DNA of 64,000 nt from Agromyces flavus (GTDB lineage: Bacteria; Actinomycetota; Actinomycetes; Actinomycetales; Microbacteriaceae): positions 496,001 through 560,000 of the forward strand of contig NZ_LT629755.1 in assembly GCF_900104685.1 (NCBI RefSeq). Reading direction: 5' to 3'. Each line of letters begins with the position of its first letter. The stretch's first letter is position 1. This document shows, in pieces, positions 45,085 to 53,588 of this stretch. The notes beneath the pieces were generated by a model. That model had not been told where the DNA came from and made no database searches. It saw nothing but the letters and a program-made list of their open reading frames with translations. A program made the translations under genes and the position numbers.

Positions 45085-46668
45085 TCACTCGATGCGCAGC
45101 CGCGCCTCGGGGTGCGCGTAGACCGCGAATGCGAGTCCCGACGGGTCGCCGGCTTCCCTGGCCGCGGTACGGCCGGCCTTCGCGGCCTCCTCGATCGTGG
45201 ACCCCTCGACGAACGCGTCGTAGAACGCCTCGACGAACGGGCTCGCCGGGTCGTCGTCGAGCGACCAGCCCCGCCACACGAAGGCGCCCGCACCAGCGCG
45301 GAGGAACGCCTCGGCGAACCCCGTGCGACAGGTCCGACCCGCGGGCAGTCGACCGAGGTCGGTGGCGTTGAGCACGACGAGCGGCGAGGTCTCGGACTCG
45401 GGCCGCTTCCGCAGGTCGCGGCGCGCGTCGGCGTCGCTGTACCGGGCGGCCAGTCCGGTGTCGTCCGGGCGGAATCCGCCGAGGAGCACCTCCTGCCGGT
45501 GCTCCGGTCGCGGACTCCATCGCGCGTGCCCGGCGAAGTGGAGCAGGTCGAAGCCACCTGACATGAGGGCCGCGAGCCCGGAGGCCGCGTCGGGTTCGAC
45601 GGCGATCGCGCCGAAGCGGCGCGCGACCGCTTCGCCCTCGGCCGACGTGCGCGAGAGTGCGAGGTCGGGCTCGGCGTACTGCGGGCACAGGTACCGCGCT
45701 CGGGTGCGCCGCACGCGGATCGAGGTCGGATGGGGCGCACCGACGACCCAGCGCGTCACGCCGTAGTCGGCGAGGAATCGGTCGTCGGGGTCGCCCTTCG
45801 TGCCGGGCGCGCGCACGAGCAGCAGCTCCCAGGGCAGGTCGAGTGCGGCGGTCGTCTGCACGACGATCCCGTCGAGCTCGTCGCGGTGCGCCCACAGCAG
45901 TTCGCGCGCCTGCCGGTCGAGCACGCGGTCGGCGAGCTCGGCGCCGAGCGCGCGCAGCCCGCGGTCGATCGACTCGGCGCGTTCGGACGGCGACATCCCG
46001 GCGAGCCTGGCGCGGAAGCCGGCGAACGCCGCCTGCACGTCGCCGGCGATACGGAGCGCATCGCCGAGCTTCACGCGGAAGTGGTGCGTGTCTCCGCCCA
46101 CCGAGACGGCCGCGTGCAAGGTCGATCGGGTGCCGACGAGCTCCTCGTCGATGCGGATGGTGGGACGCGACGCGACCGCCGGGTCGGGTCGGGTGACGGA
46201 TGCCACGACGCGGGCGACGCCCGTCTGGTCGTGGTCGTCGGAGTCCACGACCTCGGTCGTGAGCCGCAGGGTGGCGAGCGGCAGCTCGACGTCCTGCCGC
46301 ACGATCACCATGACCTCCGCAGGACCGCGATCCGCGGCGATGAGCTTGAAGCGGGCCTCGACGGTGCCGGAGGCCGGCAACCGGAGCGTGCGGGTGCGTG
46401 CGGTCCCGAGCGGGAACCGCAGCCCACGGGGGACCACCGTCACGGTCACGGGACGGCTCCCGACCGCCGCGACGGCATCGGTCGCGGGGTCGACCGCGCC
46501 GGCCGCGTCGGTCGCGCCGGATGCGCCGGCCGCTCCCGGCGCATCCGGGGTCAACCGGACGACCAGCGTGGTCGCAGACCGCGCCGCCACGATGGGCTTC
46601 ATCTCGGCCTGCACGGCCACCATCGCGGGCGGCGCGACCTCGCCGATCACGCGTCCTGCCTGCAGCAT
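45085..46668 (-). CDS. CHAT-domain protein with altered catalytic position
   Basis: With the start at ATG 46668 (GAAGGTGA upstream) the protein has 527 residues; GTG 46689 would add seven. The N-terminal 170 residues look beta-rich (VTVTVVPRGLRFPLG, TLRLPASGTVEARFKL). The C-terminal half is a CHAT (caspase-like) domain with LDLPWELLLVR, the His motif LLHFAGHARWS (His377 and His381) and LVVLNATDLG. The last normally reads LNAC, with the catalytic Cys; here it is Thr436. A Cys447 lies 11 residues on (RTCRTG). The C-terminal GFAEAFLRAGAGAFVWRGW and AFYDAFVEGSTIEEA are typical. Whether it is an active protease is doubtful. No partner gene is adjacent. Confidence 0.82.
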   Translation of the reverse strand: MLQAGRVIGEVAPPAMVAVQAEMKPIVAARSATTLVVRLTPDAPGAAGASGATDAAGAVDPATDAVAAVGSRPVTVTVVPRGLRFPLGTARTRTLRLPASGTVEARFKLIAADRGPAEVMVIVRQDVELPLATLRLTTEVVDSDDHDQTGVARVVASVTRPDPAVASRPTIRIDEELVGTRSTLHAAVSVGGDTHHFRVKLGDALRIAGDVQAAFAGFRARLAGMSPSERAESIDRGLRALGAELADRVLDRQARELLWAHRDELDGIVVQTTAALDLPWELLLVRAPGTKGDPDDRFLADYGVTRWVVGAPHPTSIRVRRTRARYLCPQYAEPDLALSRTSAEGEAVARRFGAIAVEPDAASGLAALMSGGFDLLHFAGHARWSPRPEHRQEVLLGGFRPDDTGLAARYSDADARRDLRKRPESETSPLVVLNATDLGRLPAGRTCRTGFAEAFLRAGAGAFVWRGWSLDDDPASPFVEAFYDAFVEGSTIEEAAKAGRTAAREAGDPSGLAFAVYAHPEARLRIE

Positions 46669-46798
46669 CCGTTCACCTTCCGGGTCCACTGAGCGGAGCC
46701 ACGGGGCGGCTCGCGATGTGGACGCTACGCGGCGACGGCAGCGGCCGCATCAGGGCGGACACCGATGCGGCGGGGGACACGGTGTGCCGGTCAGCCGG

Positions 46799-47605
46799 TC
46801 AGTCGGCCGGCTCGTCGGCGACCCGGTCGAGCCAGTCGCGCATGAGCGCGCCGAACAGCGCCGGACGCTCGAACTGCAGGTTGTGCCCGGCCACGTCGAG
46901 GACGGCGAACGTCGCCGTCGGGTAGTGCTCGACGAGCCGCCACTGGTCGCGGTAGCCGACGACGGAGTCCTGGCGGCCGGCGACGATCAGGGTCGGTGCG
47001 GTGAACGGCGTGCCGCGCTCGATCGGCTCGTCGAGCGCGTAGTCGGCACGGATGCGGGCGATCGCGGCCGGATCGCCCGCCGCGAGGCCGGGCGCGACAT
47101 CGGCCCGGAACCGCTCGAGCACGACCTGCGACTCGATGACGGCGAGGTCGGTGAAGTCGGCGGCCTCGGCCGGGTCGAGACGAGCGATGAGACCCGCATC
47201 CGGTCGGCGGACCGCGCGCTCGGGCAGCGTGCGCGCCGCCGCGTCGGCCACGACCGACGGGCAGACGAGCGCGAGTCCGATGACCTGATCGCGCCGGCGC
47301 TGCGCGAGCGCGCGCGACAGGTACCCGCCGTACGACTCGCCCACGAGCAGGAACGGTTCGTCGCCCACGACCTCGTCGAGGAACGCGTCGACGCGCTCGA
47401 GCACGTCGCGCGTGCTGGAGACGCCGTCGCCCGACGAGGCGCCGAGGCCGGGCAGGTCGGCATAGATGCGACGGATCGGCTCGTGCGCCTCGAAGAGCGG
47501 CTCGAGGCATCCGCTCATCAGGCGATGGTCGACGGGGAAGCCGTGCAAGGCGACGAGCGGCACGCCGGAGCCGTGCTCGACGACGTTGAGCGGGGGAGCG
47601 GTCAC
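46799..47605 (-). CDS. Alpha/beta hydrolase
   Basis: The 268-residue protein starts at GTG 47605, six bases after TACTTT on the minus strand, so it is leaderless. The oxyanion segment is ALHGFPVDH, the nucleophile elbow GESYGG (Ser), the acid lies near VAGRQDSVVG and the His is in DVAGHNLQFE. The substrate is unknown. It is divergent from ychF, and the two share a 65-base regulatory gap with promoters facing away from each other. Confidence 0.86.
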   Translation of the reverse strand: MTAPPLNVVEHGSGVPLVALHGFPVDHRLMSGCLEPLFEAHEPIRRIYADLPGLGASSGDGVSSTRDVLERVDAFLDEVVGDEPFLLVGESYGGYLSRALAQRRRDQVIGLALVCPSVVADAAARTLPERAVRRPDAGLIARLDPAEAADFTDLAVIESQVVLERFRADVAPGLAAGDPAAIARIRADYALDEPIERGTPFTAPTLIVAGRQDSVVGYRDQWRLVEHYPTATFAVLDVAGHNLQFERPALFGALMRDWLDRVADEPAD

Positions 47606-47611
47606 CCTCCG

Positions 47612-47617
47612 AAAGTA
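47612..47617 (-). promoter_or_regulatory. -10 box of leaderless hydrolase mRNA
   Basis: TACTTT on the minus strand, followed by CGGAGG and then GTG 47605. The GGAGG touches the GTG, so it is not a usable Shine-Dalgarno. Confidence 0.5.
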
Positions 47618-47656
47618 GGCGAGGGCGCCGACATCCGTCGCCCAGCGGACGCCCGG

Positions 47657-47662
47657 TACGAT
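47657..47662 (+). promoter_or_regulatory. -10 box of leaderless ychF mRNA
   Basis: TACGAT, then GGACGCCC, then GTG 47671 (eight-base spacing). No Shine-Dalgarno. Confidence 0.5.
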
Positions 47663-47670
47663 GGACGCCC

Positions 47671-48744
47671 GTGGCACTCACCATCGGAATCGTCGGCCTC
47701 CCCAACGTCGGCAAGTCGACCCTCTTCAACGCCCTCACCAAGAACACGGTGCTCGCGGCGAACTACCCCTTCGCGACGATCGAGCCCAACATCGGCGTGG
47801 TGAACCTGCCCGACCCTCGGCTCGAGACGCTCGCCGGCATCTTCGGCTCCGAGCGGATCCTGCCCGCGACCGTGTCGTTCGTCGACATCGCCGGCATCGT
47901 GAAGGGCGCATCCGAGGGCGAGGGGCTCGGCAACAAGTTCCTCGCCAACATCCGCGAGGCCGATGCGATCGCCCAGGTCGTGCGCGGCTTCGAGGACTCC
48001 GACGTCGTGCACGTCGAGGGCGTCGTCGACCCGAAGAACGACATGGAGACGATCAACGCCGAGCTGATCCTCGCCGACCTCGAGACGCTCGAGCGCGCCA
48101 TCACGCGCTACGAGAAGGAGGTCAGGGGCAAGAAGCTCGACCCCTCGGTCCTCGCCGCCGCGAAGGAGGCGCAGGAGGAGCTGCAGAGGGGCACGCCCCT
48201 CTCGGCGTCGAAGGTCGACATCGCGCCCATCGCCGAGCTCGGGCTGCTCACCGCGAAGCCCTTCATCTACGTCTTCAACGTCGACGAGGCGGTGCTGACG
48301 GATGCCGCGAAGAAGGCCGAGCTCGCCGCGCTGGTCGCCCCCGCCGAGGCCGTGTTCCTCGACGCGAAGATCGAGTCCGAGCTCATCGACCTCGACCCCG
48401 ACGACGCGGCCGAGCTGCTCGCGTCGACCGGGCAGGACGAGTCGGGCCTCGACCAGCTCGCGCGCGTCGGCTTCGACACGCTCGGCCTGCAGACCTACCT
48501 CACGGCCGGCCCCAAGGAGTCGCGCGCCTGGACCATCCGGAAGGGCTGGAAGGCGCCGCAGGCCGCCGGGGTCATCCACACCGACTTCGAGAAGGGCTTC
48601 ATCAAGGCCGAGGTCATCTCGTTCGACGACCTCGTCGAGACGGGCTCGGTCGTCGAGGCCCGCGCGAAGGGCAAGGCCCGCATGGAGGGCAAGGACTACG
48701 TCATGCAGGACGGCGACGTGGTGGAGTTCCGCTTCAACGTGTAG
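47671..48744 (+). CDS. ychF: Redox-regulated ATPase YchF (Obg-like)
   Basis: The 357-residue protein has G1 GLPNVGKST (Lys15), G3 FVDIAGIVKGA, the family-typical FNVDE in place of the NKxD guanine motif (which explains ATP preference), the coiled-coil insertion and the C-terminal TGS-like domain. The latter includes TYLTAGPKESRAWTIRKGWKAPQAAGVIHTDFEKGFIKAE. YchF is universal and associates with ribosomes; it is thought to act in translation and oxidative stress. Start GTG 47671. Confidence 0.95.
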   Translation: MALTIGIVGLPNVGKSTLFNALTKNTVLAANYPFATIEPNIGVVNLPDPRLETLAGIFGSERILPATVSFVDIAGIVKGASEGEGLGNKFLANIREADAIAQVVRGFEDSDVVHVEGVVDPKNDMETINAELILADLETLERAITRYEKEVRGKKLDPSVLAAAKEAQEELQRGTPLSASKVDIAPIAELGLLTAKPFIYVFNVDEAVLTDAAKKAELAALVAPAEAVFLDAKIESELIDLDPDDAAELLASTGQDESGLDQLARVGFDTLGLQTYLTAGPKESRAWTIRKGWKAPQAAGVIHTDFEKGFIKAEVISFDDLVETGSVVEARAKGKARMEGKDYVMQDGDVVEFRFNV

Positions 48745-48954
48745 TCGTTGGCGGACGGCACCGCGAGATGACGCGGATCGTCGTTCGCGCAACGGGGAAC
48801 AGCGTTTCGCGGCATCTCGCCGGCTCGATCTCCGGCCATGCGTTCACGCTTCTCCGGTCGCCCCGTGCAAGACTCGCCCCAGTCGCGACACAAGCAGGAC
48901 GTGAGCAACGCGAGCACGGACGTCGCCGACGCCGAGACGACCCGAGGGGTGCCG

Positions 48955-49476
48955 ATGCCCGATCGCGCCGAGCCGCCCGCCGCGAGCGACGACCTCGCGT
49001 GGTTCACGGGCCTCGTGCGCGAGCACTCGACGGCGCTCGTCAAGTACTTCGCGCGCCGCGGCCCGCGTCAGGACGCGGAGGACCTGGCCGCCGACGTGTT
49101 CGCGACCGCGTGGCGCCGCCGCCACGACGTGCCGCGCGACGCCGTGCTGCCATGGCTGTACCGCACCGCGGGCTTCACGCTCGCGAACCATCGGCGCAAG
49201 CTCATCGACCTCCCGGTCGAGCACGTGCCCGAAGCGGGATCCGACCGCGTCGCCGACGACCCCGAGCTCAGCGCGATGTTCGACGCCGAGCTGCGCGGCG
49301 CGCTCATGAGCGTGGGGGAGCGGGACCGACGCATCCTGCTGCTGCACGCCTGGGAGGGCCTCGACGGCGAGGAGCTCGCGCAGGTGCTCGAGATCTCGCG
49401 GTCCGGTGCGGATGCCGCGCTGTCGCGGGCGCGCAAGCGCCTCCGCGAGGCGTGGGGCGAACGGATGTCGTTCTAG
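48955..49476 (+). CDS. RNA polymerase sigma factor, ECF-like
   Basis: With the start at ATG 48955 (GAGGGG at 48944-48949, five-base spacer) the protein has 173 residues; in-frame starts at 48838 and 48901 would give longer N-termini. Region 2: HSTALVKYFARRGPRQDAEDLAADVFATAWRRR. Region 4: LLHAWEGLDGEELAQVLEISRSGADAALSRARKRLRE. No zinc-finger anti-sigma gene is nearby. The next gene, 76 bases on, encodes a one-helix membrane protein that may regulate this sigma. Confidence 0.85.
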   Translation: MPDRAEPPAASDDLAWFTGLVREHSTALVKYFARRGPRQDAEDLAADVFATAWRRRHDVPRDAVLPWLYRTAGFTLANHRRKLIDLPVEHVPEAGSDRVADDPELSAMFDAELRGALMSVGERDRRILLLHAWEGLDGEELAQVLEISRSGADAALSRARKRLREAWGERMSF

Positions 49477-49552
49477 AACCGTTCCACGTGCAAGGTCGCG
49501 GCTGCCCGGCACACATGCATGGGTGGGACGGACCTCACGGAGGGTGATCGAG

Positions 49553-50869
49553 ATGAATGACGACGACCGGCGCGACCCGCTGGAGCGGCTGCGCGCCGCC
49601 GACCCCGCCGCAGGTCTCGAGCCCCGTGACGGGTTCGCCGACGACGTGGTCGCCCGCGCGACCGCGGATGCGCCGGCCGGCACTGCGCCGGTGACCGACC
49701 TGGGGTCGGAACGGGCGCGCCGGCGGCCGCGCTGGATCCCCATCGCGGCGGTCGCGGCATCCCTCGCCGTCGTCGGTGCGGTGGGCTACGGCATCGGCGC
49801 GACGACCGGCGGCGCGACGAACCTCGCCGGCGGCGCCGCACCGCCCATCTCGCTCTCGGCGCCCGACGGCGCGGGTTCGACCGAGCAGGGCGCCGCCGAG
49901 CCGATGCCGGCGACGCCCGGCGGGGCCGGCGCCGCCGACGGGCGCATGTCGGCAGGCGGCACCGAGTCGATGATCGCGCCGTGGGGGTGGGGTCGGAACA
50001 GCTTCCACGCCTCGGGGCTGTCCGACGCGGACGGCACGGCCGGCGCCTATGCGTACGACGCCCGCGCCGTGTCCACGTCCGAGACCGTCGCCGCGCTCGC
50101 CGCGGCCCTCGGCGTGCCGGGAACGCCCGAGCTGAAGGATGGCGCCTGGATCGTCGGGCCGCAGGACGGCACCGCCCCCGCGATCTGGGTCTCGCTCGAC
50201 GGCAGCCTGGGCTTCTCGTACAACAACCCCCTCCTCAGCCCATGGAAGTGCGAGGACGGCACCGACGCATGCGAGCCCACGGGTGCGGTCCCCGGTGAAC
50301 AGGCGGCGATCGACGCGGCCCGTTCGTTCGTGATCGCCGCCGGTCGCGACCCGGCCGACTTCGAGTTCACGACCGAGACGTGGGAGGGGGCGGTCACCCG
50401 GTCGGCTCAGGCGTGGCCGGTCGTCGACGGCCAGCGCCTCGACCAGGCGTGGACCGTCGAGGTCGGCGACCAGGGCCTGATCAGCGGCTACGGCCTGCTG
50501 GCCGAGATCGTGGAACTCGGCGACTACCCCGTCGTCAGCGAACAGGAGGCGTTCGAGCGGCTCTCCGATCCGCGGTTCAGCGCCCAGATGACGGCGATGC
50601 CGGCGGCGGTTCGCGAGGGAGACGTGGCCGTCGCGTCGCCGGAGTGGGTGGCGCCGACCGAGCCGCCCGCGCCGCCGGCCTCCGGTGAGAGCGTGTCGTG
50701 GCCCGTGAACGACGTGGAGATCGTGGACGCCCGCCTCGGGCTCGCGACGCAGTGGCAGGCCGACGGCAGCGTGGTGATCGTCCCGGCCTACGCCTTCACC
50801 GACGCCGACGGCGGGACGTGGTCGGTGATCGCCGTCGCCGAGGAGAAGCTCGACTTCTCGACCGAGTGA
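49553..50869 (+). CDS. Single-pass membrane protein, candidate sigma-linked regulator
   Basis: The 438-residue protein starts at ATG 49553 with GGAGGGTG upstream. The cytoplasmic N-terminus (about 60 residues: DDDRRDPLERLRAADPA, FADDVVARA) lacks the zinc-binding HC motif. One membrane helix follows (IPIAAVAASLAVVGAVGYGIG). The extracytoplasmic part is large, Ala/Gly/Pro-rich, then carries a domain with CEDGTDACEP and two segments such as WPVVDGQRLDQAWTVEV. It could be an anti-sigma-like protein for the preceding sigma factor, by position and membrane layout. The family is not known to me. Confidence 0.75.
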   Translation: MNDDDRRDPLERLRAADPAAGLEPRDGFADDVVARATADAPAGTAPVTDLGSERARRRPRWIPIAAVAASLAVVGAVGYGIGATTGGATNLAGGAAPPISLSAPDGAGSTEQGAAEPMPATPGGAGAADGRMSAGGTESMIAPWGWGRNSFHASGLSDADGTAGAYAYDARAVSTSETVAALAAALGVPGTPELKDGAWIVGPQDGTAPAIWVSLDGSLGFSYNNPLLSPWKCEDGTDACEPTGAVPGEQAAIDAARSFVIAAGRDPADFEFTTETWEGAVTRSAQAWPVVDGQRLDQAWTVEVGDQGLISGYGLLAEIVELGDYPVVSEQEAFERLSDPRFSAQMTAMPAAVREGDVAVASPEWVAPTEPPAPPASGESVSWPVNDVEIVDARLGLATQWQADGSVVIVPAYAFTDADGGTWSVIAVAEEKLDFSTE

Positions 50870-50925
50870 GTCCCGCGACGCGATCGCACTGAGGCGAGGG
50901 CCTGTCGATCGCGTCGTCGCGCCGC

Positions 50926-50931
50926 TAGGGT
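50926..50931 (+). promoter_or_regulatory. -10 box for the dodecin gene
   Basis: TAGGGT, about 41 bases before the dodecin ATG. The leader would hold the Shine-Dalgarno GGGGAGA. The -35 is weak. Confidence 0.35.
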
Positions 50932-50972
50932 CGAGGCATCCCGCGATGGCGCGGGAGTGGGGAGAACGGGCC

Positions 50973-51182
50973 ATGACCGATCACGTCTACCGCGTCACCG
51001 AGATCGTCGGGAGTTCGCCCGACAGCACGGACACCGCCATCCGCAATGCGATCTCGCGGGCCACCGCGACGCTACGCCACGTCGAGTGGTTCGAGGTGCT
51101 CTCGACGCGCGGCGTGGTCGCCGACGGCGACGTCGCGCACTTCCAGGTGACGCTGAAGGTCGGCTTCCGACTCGAGGAGTGA
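50973..51182 (+). CDS. Dodecin family flavin-binding protein
   Basis: The 69-residue protein has the dodecin pattern VYRVTEIVGSSPDSTDTAIRNAISRA followed by WFEVLSTRGVVADGDVAHFQVTLKVGFRLE. Dodecins form hollow dodecamers that store riboflavin or FMN and protect against flavin photochemistry. ATG 50973 follows GGGGAGA. An in-frame ATG at 50946 lacks such a site. Confidence 0.93.
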   Translation: MTDHVYRVTEIVGSSPDSTDTAIRNAISRATATLRHVEWFEVLSTRGVVADGDVAHFQVTLKVGFRLEE

Positions 51183-51191
51183 GCCAGGGCG

Positions 51192-51779
51192 TCAGGCCGG
51201 CGCCGCGCCGCTTCCAGTCTCGTCGCGCAGTCGCGGCTCCGTCCGGAACTGCGGGCGGAGCCCCGCCTTGTCGGCGTAGAAGGCGCGGATGCGGTCCATG
51301 TCGGCGGCGACGTCGCCGCTGAGTTCGAACGTCGGGCCGAGGCCGGTCGTCATCGTGGTGCGGTCCACGAAGCCGAGCGTGACGGGAAGCCCGGTCTCGC
51401 GGGCGATCCGGTAGAACCCCGACTTCCAGTACTCGTGCGCACCGCGCGTGCCGTCGGGGGTCACGACGAGGCCGAACACCTCGCCGTCTCGGATGCGGCG
51501 GACGACCTCGGCGACCACGCGGCTGGGGTCGGCGCGGTCGACGGGGATGCCGCCGAGCCCGCGCATGATCGGCCCGCGCCATCCGCGGAACAGGCTGGCC
51601 TTGCCGAGCCAGCGGATGTCGATCCCGTAGCGCCACGCGATGCCGAGCATGAGCACGAAGTCCCAATTCGACGTGTGCGGTGCGCCGATCAGGACGGAGG
51701 GCCGGCCCGGCGCCGGCTCGCCCGCGAGGGTCCACCTGCTGCAGGCCCAGTAGACGCGCGAGACGAGTCGTCGGAGCAT
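51192..51779 (-). CDS. 1-acyl-sn-glycerol-3-phosphate acyltransferase-like protein
   Basis: The 195-residue protein has the acyltransferase motif HTSNWD (H-X4-D), the second motif MRGLGGIPVDR and the substrate motif VTPDGTRG (usually EGTR). It is short, with a normally hydrophobic N-terminus (LVSRVYWACSRWTL). The TPDGTR form is common in actinobacterial plsC-like proteins. It may acylate lysophosphatidate or another lipid. Convergent with the dodecin gene. Confidence 0.85.
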   Translation of the reverse strand: MLRRLVSRVYWACSRWTLAGEPAPGRPSVLIGAPHTSNWDFVLMLGIAWRYGIDIRWLGKASLFRGWRGPIMRGLGGIPVDRADPSRVVAEVVRRIRDGEVFGLVVTPDGTRGAHEYWKSGFYRIARETGLPVTLGFVDRTTMTTGLGPTFELSGDVAADMDRIRAFYADKAGLRPQFRTEPRLRDETGSGAAPA

Positions 51780-51880
51780 CCGGCCACACTATGCGGGTGA
51801 GCATGCCGTGAACGGCATGGATCGGACGAGCGCGGCGAGGTGGTGTGGCCTCGAGGTGTCCGAAGCCTGCTCGAGGCGAC

Positions 51881-52498
51881 TCAGTTCCCCGGTTCCCGGG
51901 GGCGGTCGGTGCCGGATGTCGCATCGACGGCGCTCCTCCGACGGTCGCCGGTCGGCGCGTCGCGGTGGCGCCTCCGCTCGGCCTCGCTCGAGACGGCGCG
52001 GAACAGGCGGGCGTCGACCGGCGGCCGGAGGCCTCGACGGCGGCGTTCCTCGCTCATCCACTCGCGTCGGCGAACCGAGCGTCGATGCCCGAGGATCCCC
52101 CCGACGGCGAGCAGCGCAGCGCCCAGGAGGTACCACGCCCAGAACCACCACTGGTAGCCCGGCGCGAGGATGAGCGAGACGGCGCTCACGAGGAGCACGC
52201 CGAGGCCGCCGTAGTACGCGGCCTGCGCCGCCGCGCGCAGGCGCGGGTGGGTCGGGGCCGCCGCACGAAGCGCCCACGAGGAGGCGTGGTCGTCCCGGAC
52301 CTCACGGACGAGGTCGCGGTCGGGCGAGTCCGGCATGCCCGCGAGGATCGCGGTCAGCTGCTCGGCCCGCTTGAGGTCGTCCGAGGCCGCATTCAGGCGC
52401 GGCACGAGGATGGCGCCGGCCACGGTCACGAGTGCGACGACGATCGGCACGATGACTTCGCCGACGGTGGCGACTCCGGCTTCCAGGGCGAGCGGCAT
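51881..52498 (-). CDS. Hypothetical membrane protein
   Basis: The 205-residue protein has an N-terminal hydrophobic segment (VIVPIVVALVTVAGAILVP) and two more in the middle (YYGGLGVLLVSAVSLILAPG, WWFWAWYLLGAALLAVGGILG), then a basic, Arg-rich cytoplasmic tail. I do not recognise the family. It reads as a moderately conserved small membrane protein; the long basic tail could bind nucleic acid or membrane. Coding is supported by the codon bias and the hydrophobic segments. Confidence 0.6.
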   Translation of the reverse strand: MPLALEAGVATVGEVIVPIVVALVTVAGAILVPRLNAASDDLKRAEQLTAILAGMPDSPDRDLVREVRDDHASSWALRAAAPTHPRLRAAAQAAYYGGLGVLLVSAVSLILAPGYQWWFWAWYLLGAALLAVGGILGHRRSVRRREWMSEERRRRGLRPPVDARLFRAVSSEAERRRHRDAPTGDRRRSAVDATSGTDRPREPGN

Positions 52499-52567
52499 GG
52501 GCCTGCACCTCCCACTCGGGCTCAGGCTAGCAGCGCGCCGAGGTCGGCTCGCCGCCGAGGCGACGGG

Positions 52568-53314
52568 TCACTTGCTCGTGCAGCGCACGTCCTCGATCCA
52601 TCCGTAGTCGAAGTCGTCGTCGCCGAACACGACCGGGACGGTATCGAACGCGACCACGTCGCTCTCGGTCACCGTGCTCGACCGCTCGGGCGACAGCGCC
52701 TTCGGGTTGTTCGCGAAGCCGAGCTCGATCTCCAGTTCGGCGCAATCGGCCTCGGTGAACAGCGCGGATTCCCAGCACCCTTCGGCGTACTGCACGCCGC
52801 AGAGGTGGCCGTAGCGACCGTCGGAGTAGAACTCGAGGGCCGCGGGGAAGGTGAAGGCGGTCTCCCATGCCTCGACGCGGTCGACATCGGGATCGGAGGG
52901 AGCGGCGGTCGCGCCCTCGGACTCCTGCGGCTGGCCCGCGGTCGGCGCCGGCCCGTTCGAAGCGGTCAAATCCGAGACCAGGCCGACGGCGAAGACGCCG
53001 CCCACCACGAGCATGGCGATGAGGGCGAGGCCGCCGGCGACGATGCCGATGATGGCCCCGGCCGGGAGACTCCGGCGCGGGGCGGGTGCGAAGGGGCCGT
53101 CCGCCGGTGCGGCGGAGATCGTGCCGAGCAGGCTCGAGCGCGCCTCGGCGAGGGTGCCCGCCCAGGTCTCGGCGGCCTGCCGCGCCTCACCCTCGGGATA
53201 TCGGGACGGATGGCGTTCCCACGCCTCGTGCGCGTACGCCTGCTCGATCATCTCGGCGGTGAGGGGGAGTGCGGCATCGAGTCGCAGCACGCTGCGGGCG
53301 AGACGGAGGTCCAC
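52568..53314 (-). CDS. Hypothetical membrane protein with J-like N-terminal helix pair
   Basis: The 248-residue protein starts at GTG 53314, six bases after TAGGAT on the minus strand (53321-53326), a leaderless start. The N-terminus (LTAEMIEQAYAHEAWERHPSRYPEG, AAETWAGTLAEARSSLL) resembles the helix pair of a J domain but lacks HPD. One membrane helix follows (AIIGIVAGGLALIAMLVVGGVFAVGLV). The extracytoplasmic domain holds several cysteines (HLCGVQYAEGCW, ADCAEL and a terminal Cys) that may pair. Function unknown. Confidence 0.7.
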   Translation of the reverse strand: MDLRLARSVLRLDAALPLTAEMIEQAYAHEAWERHPSRYPEGEARQAAETWAGTLAEARSSLLGTISAAPADGPFAPAPRRSLPAGAIIGIVAGGLALIAMLVVGGVFAVGLVSDLTASNGPAPTAGQPQESEGATAAPSDPDVDRVEAWETAFTFPAALEFYSDGRYGHLCGVQYAEGCWESALFTEADCAELEIELGFANNPKALSPERSSTVTESDVVAFDTVPVVFGDDDFDYGWIEDVRCTSK

Positions 53315-53320
53315 ATCGCG

Positions 53321-53326
53321 ATCCTA
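53321..53326 (-). promoter_or_regulatory. -10 box of the leaderless J-like membrane protein gene
   Basis: TAGGAT on the minus strand, then CGCGAT, then GTG 53314. Good match to the window's leaderless pattern. Confidence 0.5.
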
Positions 53327-53361
53327 CGGCCGGTCCGCCTTTTCTCATGCAGTGCTCGCTC

Positions 53362-53588
53362 GTGTCAAGTCCCTGCCTCGAAATTCGTTCCCCCTTGACA
53401 CTGGGAGCGCGGGTCCCCGAAGCCCGCGACGGGCCGTCGGCAGTGCGCGGCGTTCGACCGTGCCATCCCCCAGGGGAGCTGCCGACGGCCTGACCCGACG
53501 ACGCATGCACGTTCACCCCGCTGGTCGAACGGCCACCCCGCCCTGCCCTTCGCCATGCCCTTCACCCCTGCTCGAAAGGACCCGGAAC
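53362..53588 (+). promoter_or_regulatory. Structured leader before the DUF7882-like gene
   Basis: This non-coding stretch holds nested structure. GTGTCAAG (53362-53369) mirrors CTTGACAC (53394-53401). TTGACA sits inside the second copy (53395-53400) and could be a -35. CGCGGG (53408-53413) pairs with CCCGCG (53423-53428). GGCCGTCGGCAG (53432-53443) pairs over 12 bases with CTGCCGACGGCC (53479-53490), with a smaller CCCC/GGGG pair in its loop. The following 98 bases lead to the Shine-Dalgarno AAAGGA. It could be a regulatory RNA leader or attenuator. Confidence 0.45.

Noticed and set aside
45085..48744. CHAT protein, hydrolase and YchF as a defence island
   Set aside because: YchF is a universal housekeeping gene and no nuclease, toxin or phage-related gene is nearby.
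53362..53401. GTGTCAAG...CTTGACAC inverted repeat as a repressor operator
   Set aside because: The arms are 24 bases apart and no regulator is adjacent; kept only as part of the structured leader.
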